Below, piece after piece: positions 41,640 through 53,828 of a stretch of DNA of 64,000 bases; positions within the stretch are counted from its first letter, which is position 1; each line of letters opens with the position of its first letter. The stretch lies in the NCBI RefSeq assembly GCF_020509005.1, contig NC_063025.1, forward strand, positions 186,001 through 250,000. The letters run 5' to 3'. This DNA is from Fulvia fulva. Lineage: Eukaryota; Ascomycota; Dothideomycetes; Mycosphaerellales; Mycosphaerellaceae. The notes under the pieces were generated by a model that saw nothing but the letters and a program-made list of their open reading frames with translations, was not told where the DNA came from and ran no database searches. The position numbers and the translations under genes were made by a program.

Positions 41640-43356
41640 TAATTATCTCTACCTCCTACTAACCGAGTTCTTCCTACCGGATCTCCTCTTCGTGTTCTCG
41701 TCGTATAGCTTTAGCGGCCTCGGCTCGTACTCTTAATACCTATATACTAGACCTAGTTCGAGGATTCGGGTTCTTTATAATCCCTACTAGAGCTTTACCT
41801 CGAGATTTGTTACTCTAGATTAGGTAGGCCTTAACCTTAACCTCGTCGTAGTTTAATATCCTACTCCCCTATAGAGCCGGTTCTTCTTCCTTAAACTAGA
41901 TCTAGTAACTACTAGCGGCCGTTAGTTACTACCTAGATCTAGTATCTTGAGGGCCGTATTCTATAAGGTGTCGGTTATTAGGTAGAGGTTTAGAGTAGTT
42001 AGGAAGCTTTACGCTTAAGACACTAGTATAATCTCGACCTATCTATTATTTCTAAAGCGTAGGGATTTTTATGTCCTTATTAAATAGAATCGGGCTATAG
42101 TATTCCTTAAGCTACGGAAGTATATAAAGGAGCTTAGGCTTACTATAGTCCCGTCGGAAGTTGAACTTAGGGAGATTTAGATTAGGCTTCTTTCCTAGGT
42201 ACTACTAGTTGTTTGTCGCTAAAAAGACATACCCTTATAAGATAAGGAATAGCATTGCGGGGTACCTATTAGCCTAATATTCCGTACTACTATAGTTATA
42301 ATAGTACCTATTAAGCGCTTTAGACTACTCGCGGTTCTATAACTACGGGCGCTATATTAAGTAAACCTACGGTTTAGGTACTCGATCGGGGTTCTCTAGT
42401 TATAAAGACCTTTGATTTTTACTAGGGTTAAAGGATCTAACCTCCGCCGCGCGACCTCGTTAGTAAGCTCGAATACTTATTTCTACTATTTTCTAAATAA
42501 GGTATCGGCGATAGTAGTAGAAAAAGCTATTCTATTAAGTATATTAATCTTAGGGATCAAGCGCGGTATCTACTTTATAACTAACCGATAAAGCTACGGT
42601 AAAGTAAGTAGAAAGTCCGTATATACGGCCTTCTATCCTTCTTTACTATTAGCGATAATTGTCGCCTCGTCTAGTATCTTTTAAAAGCGCCGAAACTTCT
42701 TAGGCTACTTTAGACAGAGTCTATATTTCTTATAAACTGCCTTAGTAACTAACTCTAGGAGCCCCTAAAGTAGAAGACGGCTACGGGAGCTATTATCGAG
42801 GTCTTCGAGATCAATTAGGTTACTAGAGACTACGAAGAGACGAATAAACTCCTTTATATCCTATTCCTTAGCGCTTTTCCCTTTCTCGGCCCGGACTATC
42901 TCTTATAGATATTCTCGACTTCCTAATATCGAATTATTAGTTATAGATTAATAGTTTCTATTATTACAGGTCGCTAGGTGTCTAATAGTAGAGATATAAC
43001 CCTAGTCCGTAGCTATATATAACTATATACTATAGACGACTAACCACCCTAGTAAGTAAGGGCGCGCCTTATGACTTTAGGATAGCTTGCGCGTAGGTAT
43101 ATATACTTGCCGGTCCGCGGGCCGTGAAATATATATAGTGATCCTAAAAGATAATAAATCTGAAATTTTTAGATTCCCGTATTTTCGCCTTATAGAGAGA
43201 TTCTTTATAAATCCTAGCTTCCTACTAAGGTCGCCTCCTAGCTATATATATCTCAGTAGTACCCCTATATACCCCTACTACGTAATTAACTGTTAAAGGT
43301 TAACAAGATTCGACGCGCAAATTTCAGGGTCTAAAGGGGCCCTTAGCTCGTTAATA
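41640..43356 (-). repeat. 3' LTR of the RIP-dead gypsy
   Basis: It matches 48,613-50,332 over its whole length, beginning taattatctctacctcc versus taatcatctctacctcc and ending ttagctcgttaata in both. Confidence 0.88.
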
Positions 43357-46300
43357 TATCCTCCCCTATTACGAAACTGTCCCTAGTTTCACCTCCGCTA
43401 CGCTAATATAGACTAAGAAACTATACCTATAAGTTATATATAAAGAAGGCGGATCCGGCGTCTAGTTAAGTAGTCAGTCTAGAGATATTAAGGAGATCGC
43501 AAATTTATTCTATAAGGGCTAAGGAGGCTAAGTCAAAGTCTAGTCTTCGTAGTAAGCCTACTCTTAAATTAAGGATATAGCCTAGAAATTGGTTAAGCAC
43601 GCTAGAAACTAGGTACTAGAACTAGAAGCTAGTTAAACTAAGGTTAGAAACCAAAACTACTAAGTAAACTCCTTACGCCTAAGAAAAAGAAATAATAGAG
43701 TCCTATCCCTCCTTTGACCTAAATCCTAGTAAATTTGGCTATCTCCTCCGTAGTAAGGTTATAAGGCCGTACCTATAGTCTCGTCGGCTTAGATTCTAGT
43801 TCCGGAAGTATAGTAGCCCTATTAATACCTATTAGAAGTATATCGTCATCCTCTTCGTCGTTAGATCCGGACGTAGTAGGTCTGTTCTTGTTCGGAAGAT
43901 CGCCCTTTTCGACATTCTCGACATCAACCCTATCCTCTAGCGCTATAATGTCTTTAGCGTTAGGAAGATTAAGCTCCGGGTCCGGTCTTAACTATAGGAT
44001 TAGCTTTAGGTTCTCTCGGGCTTATATACCCTTTAACCTCGTACTATTAAGCTCTTCGAGGACGTATATACTAAACCCCGAGTACACCTTAGCTATATAA
44101 TACGGCCTAAGCTAGCGGTACTTTATCTTTCTAGATAGGTCGTCCTTATACGGCTTGTTAAACTTAACTATAAGATCTCCGACCTAGAACCCCTAGAAGT
44201 TAATACTACGTTTAGTATCGAAGTATTCCTTACTTAGGGTACGAAGCCTTACTCTTCGTAACTATAACTCCTAAAGACTTATATCCCGTACCTATAACTA
44301 ACGCGCCCGAATAGCTAACAGCTCCTCCGTTAATCTAATAGATCCCTATTTATAGTTCGCCTATATCGGATATTCTACCTCGATCGGGAGAACAGTATAA
44401 TAGCTATATAGAACCTCCGCCGGCGTTATACCCGTAATTCTAGATACCGTGCTTCTATTAGCCTAAAGTACCGTAGCAATCTATCGTTCCTAGGACTTGT
44501 AGGTGTTCTTAGTACGCTTAGCTAATATAGCTAGAACAGGTCGATATCCTACTTCTATAGTTATATTTAACTACGGGTAGTAGGGTAAGATCCGGATATA
44601 CTTAATACCTATACTAATAACTATCCTCTCTACCTCCCTATCGTTAATACTAGTGTTATTAAGTACAATCTTATAGTAGTATCTATGCCGGCTAAACACT
44701 ATCTCGTATAGGAACTTAGTAATCGCCCGCGAATTTAGAGGCTTCCGTACGACCTTCGCCTTAATCTACCTACTTAGAGCTTCTCGGGCGATAAGTAAGT
44801 ACCCGTTTCTATATACGTAGACGGGATCGTAGTACCACCTCTCTCCTATAACCTACTAAGTCGATAAGTATATTTCTCCTACTCTCTAGTTGCCTTCGCG
44901 AAAGTCATAAGGAGTATAAGTCCTTACCTAATTCGATACGTCGGAGAAGTAGCCCTCCTAGTAATACCGGCTAGTAACAAGATTATATACTAGCTCTATA
45001 CTCCGTTAACTATACTTTTCGTAATAGTGTATTACGATCTTTTTCTAAGTATTATTATCGTCTACTACTAGCTATATCGGTGTACCCCTTCGCCGCTAAT
45101 AAAATAAGAGCTTGTCTCTTAAGTAGTACCGAGGACTCTTCTTAACGAGGTTTCGATACTTAGCCCGGGTGACCCCTTCTAGTCGTGTTCGATATACTAG
45201 AATATGAGCTATAAGCTCGGAATTATTACTATACTAGGGTTCGAGGAGTCGTTTACGCTCTAGAATAACGGGGAAAGTGTTAACTAGCTCGGCGTAACGG
45301 AAGAATTTGTCGTCAATTATCTTATAAATGTTATCGTTAGGTTCCGTAAGCTCCTTAGCTATAGGTAGTTTACGAGACAGTATATCCGGTCCGGAGTACT
45401 TCTTCCTATCGACATGCCTTACTTCAAAGGTGAATAGCCGGATCTAAGCAACCTACCTTACTATTATAGAGTTTAGAATGTCGGATACTAGCCGATTTAA
45501 CTACTATACTAGCGTTTTAGTATTAACTTCGAGGATAAAGTCTACTCCTACGAGGTAGCGCTACACCTTCTTAAGGCCCTTTAGCACTCCGAGGCACTCC
45601 CGCTTTCCTATATTGTACTTAGCCTCGTTTACGTTCTAGGTGCCGCTCTTATACCTTACCGGGTGTCTTCGTCGAGTATTATCTAGTAATTCCTACGATA
45701 TTATATAACCCTACCTAATACTACTCGTATTAATAGAAACGAAGATCCTGCTAGCTCCTAGGGCGTAGGAGATGGTCACTAACGCTAGTACTATTACTAA
45801 GAATCTTACTAGGTTATCTTTCGAGAACTACTTATTCTTAGTCTAGACAAATTCGACGTCCTTCCTTAAAAGCTTATATATTAGCCGAGCGACGATTACG
45901 AACTAGGGGACCTAAATCCGGAAGTAAATATAGATCCTAATATAAACTCGAACGTCCTTTATATACTTTAGGGTTAGCTAGTTCAAGATCTTAGCTACTA
46001 CCTTAGGATCTAGATAGCGGCCGCTCGGGCTAGTAATATAGCCTACGATCTTTAGGGTCTTATAAAGCTACTACGACTTCTCCCCTACGACCACCGCTCC
46101 GGCCCTCTCTAGGTCCGTAAGAATAAGATTAAGGGATATAATATGTTCTACGACCTGTCGTCGAAGGCTAGGCTCTACCTTAGCGTCACTATAGTCCTTA
46201 GTAGGACCTTTTACGCCGATATCGTTAAGAAATAGTTTTACTCGGTAAGATATATAGTCTATTAATACCTTAGTTACTACCCGTATAAACTAAGCAACTG

Positions 46301-48612
46301 AGTTCGTCGTACCCTATAGTAACGTTATATACCGTATAAGCCTAAGAGGCGTTATAAAGGCCGTTAAGTCTCGGCTGCTTTTATTAAGCGTAATCTAGTC
46401 GTACCCCGAAAACAAGTCTACTAAAGAGGCTACTCTATACCTAGTAAAGTCTTCCGAGAACCCGTCCGTATTAAGGGGAATGTTCGTAGCCCTTATCGTT
46501 AGCTCGTTTAAGAGTATAGCGGAGTTGATCAACCTATATAGTATAGCTTTGCTATTTAGCTCGACCTTCTTCGCTACTAAGAACTAAGCATTTGTATAAG
46601 CACCTTGACTATACTTAAGAATTCTGTTCTTAATTCGAGCGCGGATTATCTATTCTATAATCGCTCGTAAGCTTAGGTATAACCGAATGTTCCGCGCCTA
46701 CTACGGTTTATACGTAATCGTTATGATCTTCTAAGGAGGCACAACATTATATCTAATCTGCCGTATATAGCTAAAATTCTACGCTAGGACACCTTCTCGG
46801 TTAAAGAGTATTTCTTTAAACATTTGTCTTTCCTTAGCCGAGAGAGCGATACTAACCTTAATACTAGCGAGCCTTTAAGGTGTGATCCTCGAGCCGCGCT
46901 CGATACTAGAGAACTTTTTAATAAGATACCCCCTATCGAACGGGCCTTACCCTACTAGTATTAGAGATTCCTAGTAAAGGGCCTTCCGCTTCTAATCTAT
47001 ATCACTATCTACTTTCGACTAAGGCCTCTCGTAAACGCTTACGTTAATAGGTCTTTTCTTATTACCTTTACGCTTATATATAGTAAATATATACGGTATC
47101 CTAATACCGGGTCTATATAACCCTACGTCTCGTTTCTAAGCCTACCTATTAATCTCGCCCTATTTCAGGATCTCCGTACACTAGTCGCCCTATACGGAGT
47201 ACACATTTATAATGACCTACTCTCCTAGAGCGTTAGTAGTCACCTTAGCGCTTAAGTATTAGCGGTTCCCTAGTAGTCCTAGTAATTTCTTCGAATACGG
47301 GCTAAGGTCGAGGACATTTTCTCTTTATTATAATACGGGGCCGCGGTGATTCTTAAAGTAGTCGAAGATAGTCGTGTCTATAGGCTTAGGTTTTAGCTTC
47401 GTTATGCCTTCTTATCGATGTCGACGCGCCGTATTATTAGAACACTCCGCCCCTAATATATTTACTAAGGTCTCCCCGACTAGACTCGAAAAGCGGACTT
47501 GTTTCAAAACCGGACTTCTAATGCTTATAGCGGGTTAACTACCGTGAATCAACCCGCGTTCGCATTTTTCGAGGACTATAGAAGTTGTTAAAGAGTTTTG
47601 TACTTATTAGTACCTATAATAGCCGTGAACATCACACTTTTACCTTTCCTACTAGCGATTGTTCCCTCCTATAATCTATCGTCGTAGTTACGGCCTATTA
47701 GTCGTACCTTCCTATACTAAGGGCGGCTAAGGATCGTAGGCGAATCTAGATTAGCGGAGATAAACATGTCGATCTAGTAGTATATACTAAACACCTAAGT
47801 ATTAAGCTTTAAAATTACCCCCTTAAACTTCGCTCTTCTACCTACTCCTCGAAAGAACAAGTAGGCGCTAGGTACGATAGGCAAGCTAAACTTATATTAC
47901 ATCCTCGGGCTAATAATGTTGACTTTAGATCCCTCGTTAAGTAGGGCTCGAGTCTAACCTTTACTAGTCCTAAGCTCGCTAACTACCTAAGGGCTAGGTA
48001 CTATTACAAAATCGTCTAGTATACTAGAGAGACCGATTTTTTTAATGTTTCCGTACAACTCGGCGGTAGGGACAGTATCCTTACTACATAATATCGTTAA
48101 GAACACACCTATAAAGCGAGCTTAATAATCATCCCGAAAGACTTCTTTATTAGCGCCTTCTTCCTCGTCTTTATAGGTAGCGACATAACTCGTACGGACT
48201 TTAGTCCCTTCTTAGCTAGCTAACTTACGGACGGTAGTAAGCTTAGACTATAGATTAGGGGTATTTGCTACTCTCCTAAACAAGGCAGTTTTAAACTAGC
48301 GACTATACCGAAGCTAGTCCTAGGTATTAACGTTTAGAAACGTAGTCTAAAGGATTTAATTAATCTAATAGGTCACTCCCTCCTCCTTAGTAACGGGCCT
48401 ATCTCCTATACCGTACTATCGGACGTAGTTATTAATCCTTATCTTCTTTATATTCTATAACCGTTTACGCTATACGAATAGGGTATTAACGGGCCCTACC
48501 GGCTATTCCGAGGGCGTGGGCCTTAACTTAGCTCGAGGCTTAGGTGTCTTTCTAAGAGTCTCCCCTAACGCTACCGTTAACTAGCTTCTACTAGCCCTAG
48601 AACCGGCGTCTC
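43357..48612 (-). pseudogene. Degraded gag-pol of the RIP-dead gypsy
   Basis: Read on the minus strand, from about 48.6 to 43.7 kb, the region keeps gypsy landmarks with RIP changes. One reverse-transcriptase block reads SLVDLFSGYD near 46,390-46,440. The catalytic block near 46,206-46,235 reads FLNDIGVKGP, where related elements have an Asp pair, so the first Asp (GAC) has become Asn (AAC), a TpG-type change. RNase H lies at about 45.8-45.3 kb, integrase at about 45.1-44.4 kb, and the C-terminal module near 44,030-44,170. A matrix or gag part must lie at about 47-48.5 kb but I cannot delimit it. Stops are overwhelmingly TAG and TAA. Confidence 0.7.
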
Positions 48613-50332
48613 TAATCATCTCTACCTCCTACTAACCGAGTTCTTCCTACCGGATCTCCTCTTTAAGTTCTTATCGTATAGCTTTAGCGGCCTCGGCTCG
48701 TACCCTTAATGCCTATATACTAGACCTAGTTCGAGGATTCGGGTTCTTTATGATTCCTACTAGAGCTTTGCCTCGAGATTTGTTACTCTAGATTAGGTAG
48801 GCCTTAACCTTAAACTCGTCGTAGTTTATAATCCTATACCCTTATAGAGCCGGTTCTTCTTCTTCCTTAAACTAGATCTAGTAACTACTAGCGGCCGTCA
48901 GTTACTACCTAGATCTAACATCTTAAGGGCCGTATTCTATAAGGTGTCGGTTGTTAGGTAGAGGTTTGAAGTAGTTAGGAAGCTTTACGCTCAAGACACT
49001 AGTATAATCTCGACCTATCTATTGTTTCCGAAGCGTAGGGATTTTCATGTCCTTATTAAATAGAATCGGGCTATAGTGTTCCTTAAGCTACGGAAGTATA
49101 TAAAGGAGCTTAGGTTTGCTATAGTCCCGTCGGAAGTTAAACTTAGGGGGATTTAGATCGGTCTTCTTTCCTAGGTACTACTAGTTGTTCGTCGCTAAAA
49201 AGACATACCCTTATAAGATAAGGAATAGCATCGCGGGGCACCTATTGGCCTAATGTTCCGTACTACTATAGTTATAATAGTACCTATTAAGCGCTTTAGA
49301 CTACTCGCGGTTCTGTAACTACGGGCGCTATATTAAGTAAACCTATAGTTTAGGCACGCGATCGGGGTTTTCTAGTTATATAGACCTTTGATTTTCACTA
49401 GGGTTAAAGGATCTAACCTCCGCCGCGCGACCTCGTTAGTAAGCCTAAATACTTATTCTACTATTTTCTAAATAAGGTCATCGTCGATAGTAGCGGAAAT
49501 AGCTAGTTTATTAAGTATATTAATCTTAGGGATCAAGCGCGGCATCTGCTTTATAACTGACCGATAAAGCTACGGTAAAGTAAGTAGAAAGTCCGTATAT
49601 ACGGCCTTCTATCCTTCTTTACTATTAGCGATAATTGTCGCCTCGTCTAGTATCTTTTAAAAGCGCCGAAACTTCTTAGGCTACTTTAGACAGAGTCTAT
49701 ATTTCTTATAAACTGCCTTAGTAACTAACTCTAGGAGCCCCTAAAGTAGAAGACGGCTACGGGAGCTATTATCGAGGTCTTCGAGATCAATTAGGTTACT
49801 AGAGACTACGAAGAGACGAATAAACTCCTTTATATCCTATTCCTTAGGGCTTTTCCCTTTCTCGGCCCGGACTATCTCTTTAAGATATTCTCGACTTCCT
49901 AATATCGAATTATTAGTTATAGATTAATAGTTTCTATTATTATAGGTCGCTAGGTGTCTAATAGTAGAGATATAACCCTAGTCCGTAGCTATATATAACT
50001 ATATACTATAGACGACTAACTACCCTAGTAAGTAAGGGCGCGCCTAGTGACCTTAGGATGGCTTGCGCGTTGGTATATATACTTGCCGGTCCGCGGGCCG
50101 TGAAATATATATAGTAATCCTAAAAGATAATAAATCTGAAATTTTTAGATTCCCGTATTTTCGCCTTATAGAGAGATTCTTCGTAAATCCTAGCTTCCTA
50201 CTAAGGTCGCCTCCTAACTATATATATCTTAGTAGTACCCCTATATACTCCTACTACGTAATCAACCGTTAAAGGTTAACGAGATTCGACGCGCAAATTT
50301 CAGGGTCTAAAGGGGCCCTTAGCTCGTTAATA
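48613..50332 (-). repeat. 5' LTR of the RIP-dead gypsy
   Basis: It is the partner of 41,640-43,356. The right end (50,000-50,332) keeps some TpG/CpA sites that are mutated in the other LTR, e.g. ggatggcttgcgcgttgg versus ggatagcttgcgcgtagg. Confidence 0.88.
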
Positions 50333-50347
50333 GATAGATAGATAGAT
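50333..50347 (-). repeat. Tetranucleotide 3' tail of the intact LINE
   Basis: About four GATA units precede the 3' UTR on the plus strand. The same ATCT-type tail ends copy A (19,653-19,667), copy B (37,750-37,765) and copy C (41,628-41,640), with different unit numbers. Confidence 0.85.
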
Positions 50348-50510
50348 TTGTCATTCCCCTGTTCTAGGACCCTATCCGGCCTATGCAGGTATATATCTAT
50401 TGTTATGTACAAAGGGAAACCCGAATAGGTGAAAACCCTTCCCGCCCCCGACTACTCCTTGTCTAGATTAGCTTTCCCTCTGAACGTACGTAGTCCATGT
50501 CACTACCCCG

Positions 50511-53500
50511 TTAGCCCCCGCTCCTAGCCGGTCTCGTCGCGCTGCGTCGTGTCCTCTCTTCCTGCACTGCTCCTACTAGGCGGTACTGTTCTAGCCAGCC
50601 CTTCTCTAGTATCCAGTTCGTAATGCGCCGTAGGTCTTCAGCGTTGTTAAGAAGTGCCCCAATCGTCCGGTTCCTCGCCTTTGCCATCCACTCCCCCCTT
50701 CCTAGCGACCACCTCGGACAGACGAGGAGTGCGTGCCGTACGTTCTGGGAGCGATAGCCGCAGGGGCAGCTAGTATTCGTGTATCCTGGGACCTTCCTCC
50801 ATGATAGGTACCCCTGGAGGCCGATGTGTTCGCTTCGCAGTTGGGTTGCTATGCTACTCTGTGCCCTCGTAAGGCGGTAGTGGATGAGCTTCGGGGGGTG
50901 CTTGACCGCGGATTTTGTAGCTGACCATTCCTTAGGTTGTCCCGCTGGCTGAGGGCGTCCACTATGCCCTACAACCTGGTTGTTCCACCTCTCTTTCCAT
51001 AGTTGCTCTACAAACGATTTCTCACCTTCCCATTGTGTTGCTAGCTGTTCGTCCCTTGCCCGGTAGTTCGGCTCGTTTCCGGGTCGAATGCCCTTATGCG
51101 CTGGTACTGATTCGCGGGCCCTTGCGACTGCACTGGCGATGACCTTCTGTACTGGGTACTGTGCCGACTTGCCTAAGTAGGAGGTCCGTAGTCCCTGGAT
51201 GTATAGGTCGATCGGCGGTATAGCGGTCTCGTGCTCAAGCATCCTCGTTGGTGTCGACTTATATGCCCCGGTGACCTTCCTTAGGCATTGGTTTTGGATC
51301 TTCGCTAGCGGCGCGACGAGTCCCTTCGATGGGCAGGCCCTCTCGCCTAAGGACCACACTTGGCTGCCATAGGTAAGGACTGGCCGTACAATAGCCGTAT
51401 ATAGAAGTCGTGACTGCCGGAAGTCCGCCCCCCATGTGGACGCAGTGAGCCTCTGGCATGATGCCATATTCTGTTCAGCTTTCCGTAATATTGCCTGTAC
51501 GTGCTTCCTCCACCGTAGCGCCGGGTCCACCCATAGTCCGAGGATCCTGAGCTGATTTGCCGGGTTAGTCGTGTGCCCCTGTATCTGGATAGAAGCTTGC
51601 ATATTGTGGAACCGTGGCCGGCGCGTAAAGTGTATCAGATTGTACTTTTCTGGGGCAAACCGAGCCCCGTGCCTCCTAGCCCAGTCCTCGCAGATCTTGT
51701 GCTTCTCTTCTAGTAGCCTACAGTTCTCCTCAGTCGAGGAAGACCACGCTAGGATGTTTGTGTCGTCTACGAAGCCGCTCGCAGCGGTGTTCTGGGATTC
51801 TAGGGCTGGGAGCAGCGTCGCCATAAAGAAGAGGAACAGAATAGGTGCTAGCGTTGAGCCTTGCGGGATTCCAGTGTGGACTGCTTGAAATGGGCTTCTG
51901 TACTGGCCGACCAGGATCGACGTACTGCGGTTTTGGAGGTAGGACCGTACGAAGTTGACAAGCCACTCAGGGAGTCCTTTCGACCTTAGGATGTAGAGAA
52001 GCCGCGGGTGTGACACGTAGTCGAAGGCTCCCGATATGTCTAGGCTAAGTAAGGAAGCCACCTTGTCCCTATTCTTATACCAGATGGCCTTTACCTGAGA
52101 GGTGATAAGTTCCATCGCGGATAGCGTCGATCGCTGTGGGCGCGCACCCATCTGGGTGTCCGGGAGTAGGGAGTGTTCCTCTGCCGCCTCGGAGAGTCTC
52201 GTTGCAACCAGCTTCTCAAGCGCCTTCCCAAGAGTGTTAAGGAGCGCAATTGGGCGGTACGACTTCACCTGCGTATAGTCTTCCTTCTGCGGCTTGCGTA
52301 GGACCACTGTCGTCGATTGTTTAAAAGCTATCGGGTGGTATCCGGTCTGTAGGCAGGCGTTGAAGATCGCTGCAACTGCTGGGGCTAGTTGATCTCTACA
52401 CTTCTTTAGTAGCTCGTTTGGGATCCCATCCGGCCCCGGGGCTTTCTTCGCCGGCAACTTCCTCAGCACAGCGGTAACTTCTCCCTCGGACACCTCCTGT
52501 TGGACCGCGATGCTAGGGGCTAGGGGAGTAGAGCTGTTTATGTCGCTTAGATCAGCCTCGACTGGGGGTGGGAAGAACTTGCTAGCCAGTAGACGCGCCT
52601 TGGCCTCGGGGTCGCTAACCGGGCCACTAGGCGATTGTAGCGCTGGGATAGAGAAGGAGGGGCCCTGTGTAGGGTCCTGTCGGGCCCATTTCGCTAGCTT
52701 CCACATCCTCTCTGGCTTGCCGGCGATTTCTTCCACTGTGGCCCTCCAGCCGACTGCTTTCTCCCTCCGTATTATGGCTTTCTTCTGTTGGCATGCCTCC
52801 CTGTATACGTTCCAGGCCTCCTCGCTATGGCTGCTCGTCCACACCCGGCGGGCTCTCCTTGCTTCTCTTACTACCGCAGTGCACTCCGGCGTCCAGTATG
52901 GTTTGGACCATGTCGTTGGTTGGGCAAGCGGAACGTGAAGTGAGGTCGCTTTTCTTATTTCGTCTGTCAACCCCTGGACTGCTTCGTCTATCTCGTCTTT
53001 ACTGTTGTATTGCTGCTGCGCGATCTGGACTAGCCTCTTGGAGTCATCGAGGTACGCCTGGATGTTGGCCCAGTGGGCCTTTCCCCAGTTTGGCTTAGGG
53101 GTTCTCGCTGGTGTGCGTTGTATCTGTGTCGCAATAGAGGTCCTGACTGGCATGTGGTCTGACGACGCCTCGAGTTCATGTTCGATCCCACAGTAGGTTA
53201 CCGTGTGGTAGTGGCTATCTGAGATCCAGGAGAGGTCGATCGTGCCTTGGAGTCCCCCTCTCTTCCAGGTGCCCAGGTCCTTCGGGGTATTGAGGGCAAT
53301 TGCGTTGCTCGCCATCAAGTCGAGTACTTCGTCGGCTATAGGGTGCGGCTGCATAAGGCTTTCCCAGGAAGGGTGGTGTATGTTGAAGTCTCCTACTACG
53401 ATGTGGCACCCTTGTCTCTTGAGCGCACTGTCTAGGTGTCTGCAGACCCCTAGGTCGCGGCTAGACCTCGAGGCTGGCGGTTGCATGTATAGGTTGTGTA

Positions 53501-53828
53501 TCCAGGTGCTACCCACGTGGAGGGAGGTAATATCGCCCCCGCCTTCTTCGTCTGCGTAGTACACTACCTCCCAGTCGGATTCTAGTATGTCCTTGCTGAC
53601 ATAGAAGCACGTGCGGGGTCTGCCGTCGCCTCGTAGGCATGTCGTGTAGCCTGGTGACTTGCAGGTCGTTGGTCTCTTATGGTGCGGGTTAATCCATGGC
53701 TCCTGGATTGCAAGGACGTGGTGGACGCGCGGGTCCGCCTCGTGTAGGAAATGGTTCTGGACTATATCCTTGCTATGGTTGACGTTATACTGGATGATGT
53801 TAAGCGTGTCGAGGCTAGTCATCGGCAT
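50511..53828 (-). CDS. LINE ORF2: endonuclease and reverse transcriptase, 1,105 aa
   Basis: It nicks the target and copies the LINE RNA by target-primed reverse transcription. The ATG at 53,828 overlaps the end of ORF1 by 14 nt; the two codons before it in frame are not ATG. Residues about 1-235 are an exonuclease/endonuclease/phosphatase domain with NIIQYNVNHS, IQEPW, VVGDFNIHHPSW and the final SSDHMPV. The reverse transcriptase spans about 430-760, with KKAPGPDGIPN, SYRPIALLN, SLDISGAFDYVSH, GIPQGSTLAPILF and catalytic FVDD at about 686-689 (51,773-51,762). Near the C-terminus CPCGYRSQNVRHALLVC gives a CCHC-type finger. I see no RNase H motif. No internal stops. Layout and motifs fit the Tad/I-like clade of ascomycetes. 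Confidence 0.95.
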   Translation of the reverse strand: MPMTSLDTLNIIQYNVNHSKDIVQNHFLHEADPRVHHVLAIQEPWINPHHKRPTTCKSPGYTTCLRGDGRPRTCFYVSKDILESDWEVVYYADEEGGGDITSLHVGSTWIHNLYMQPPASRSSRDLGVCRHLDSALKRQGCHIVVGDFNIHHPSWESLMQPHPIADEVLDLMASNAIALNTPKDLGTWKRGGLQGTIDLSWISDSHYHTVTYCGIEHELEASSDHMPVRTSIATQIQRTPARTPKPNWGKAHWANIQAYLDDSKRLVQIAQQQYNSKDEIDEAVQGLTDEIRKATSLHVPLAQPTTWSKPYWTPECTAVVREARRARRVWTSSHSEEAWNVYREACQQKKAIIRREKAVGWRATVEEIAGKPERMWKLAKWARQDPTQGPSFSIPALQSPSGPVSDPEAKARLLASKFFPPPVEADLSDINSSTPLAPSIAVQQEVSEGEVTAVLRKLPAKKAPGPDGIPNELLKKCRDQLAPAVAAIFNACLQTGYHPIAFKQSTTVVLRKPQKEDYTQVKSYRPIALLNTLGKALEKLVATRLSEAAEEHSLLPDTQMGARPQRSTLSAMELITSQVKAIWYKNRDKVASLLSLDISGAFDYVSHPRLLYILRSKGLPEWLVNFVRSYLQNRSTSILVGQYRSPFQAVHTGIPQGSTLAPILFLFFMATLLPALESQNTAASGFVDDTNILAWSSSTEENCRLLEEKHKICEDWARRHGARFAPEKYNLIHFTRRPRFHNMQASIQIQGHTTNPANQLRILGLWVDPALRWRKHVQAILRKAEQNMASCQRLTASTWGADFRQSRLLYTAIVRPVLTYGSQVWSLGERACPSKGLVAPLAKIQNQCLRKVTGAYKSTPTRMLEHETAIPPIDLYIQGLRTSYLGKSAQYPVQKVIASAVARARESVPAHKGIRPGNEPNYRARDEQLATQWEGEKSFVEQLWKERWNNQVVGHSGRPQPAGQPKEWSATKSAVKHPPKLIHYRLTRAQSSIATQLRSEHIGLQGYLSWRKVPGYTNTSCPCGYRSQNVRHALLVCPRWSLGRGEWMAKARNRTIGALLNNAEDLRRITNWILEKGWLEQYRLVGAVQEERTRRSATRPARSGG

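Larger units (their letters stand above)
41640..50332 (-). mobile_element. RIP-dead gypsy element with 1.72-kb LTRs
   Basis: Two direct repeats of about 1,717 and 1,720 bp (41,640-43,356 and 48,613-50,332) flank a 5.26-kb interior that reads on the minus strand. In element sense the LTR starts TATTAACGAGC (from TGTTAACGAGC), next to a purine tract at its 3' copy. Whether any coding capacity existed in the long LTR cannot be judged after RIP. Target duplications are not clear: the left end abuts the (ATCT)n tail of LINE copy C and the right end abuts the tail of the intact LINE. A partial sister copy lies at 28,637-31,355. Confidence 0.85.

Noticed and set aside
41750..41800. tRNA-like word (ttcgaggattcggg) in the gypsy LTR
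   Set aside because: It occurs in both LTRs as part of the repeat, with no cloverleaf arms or A-box that I can find.
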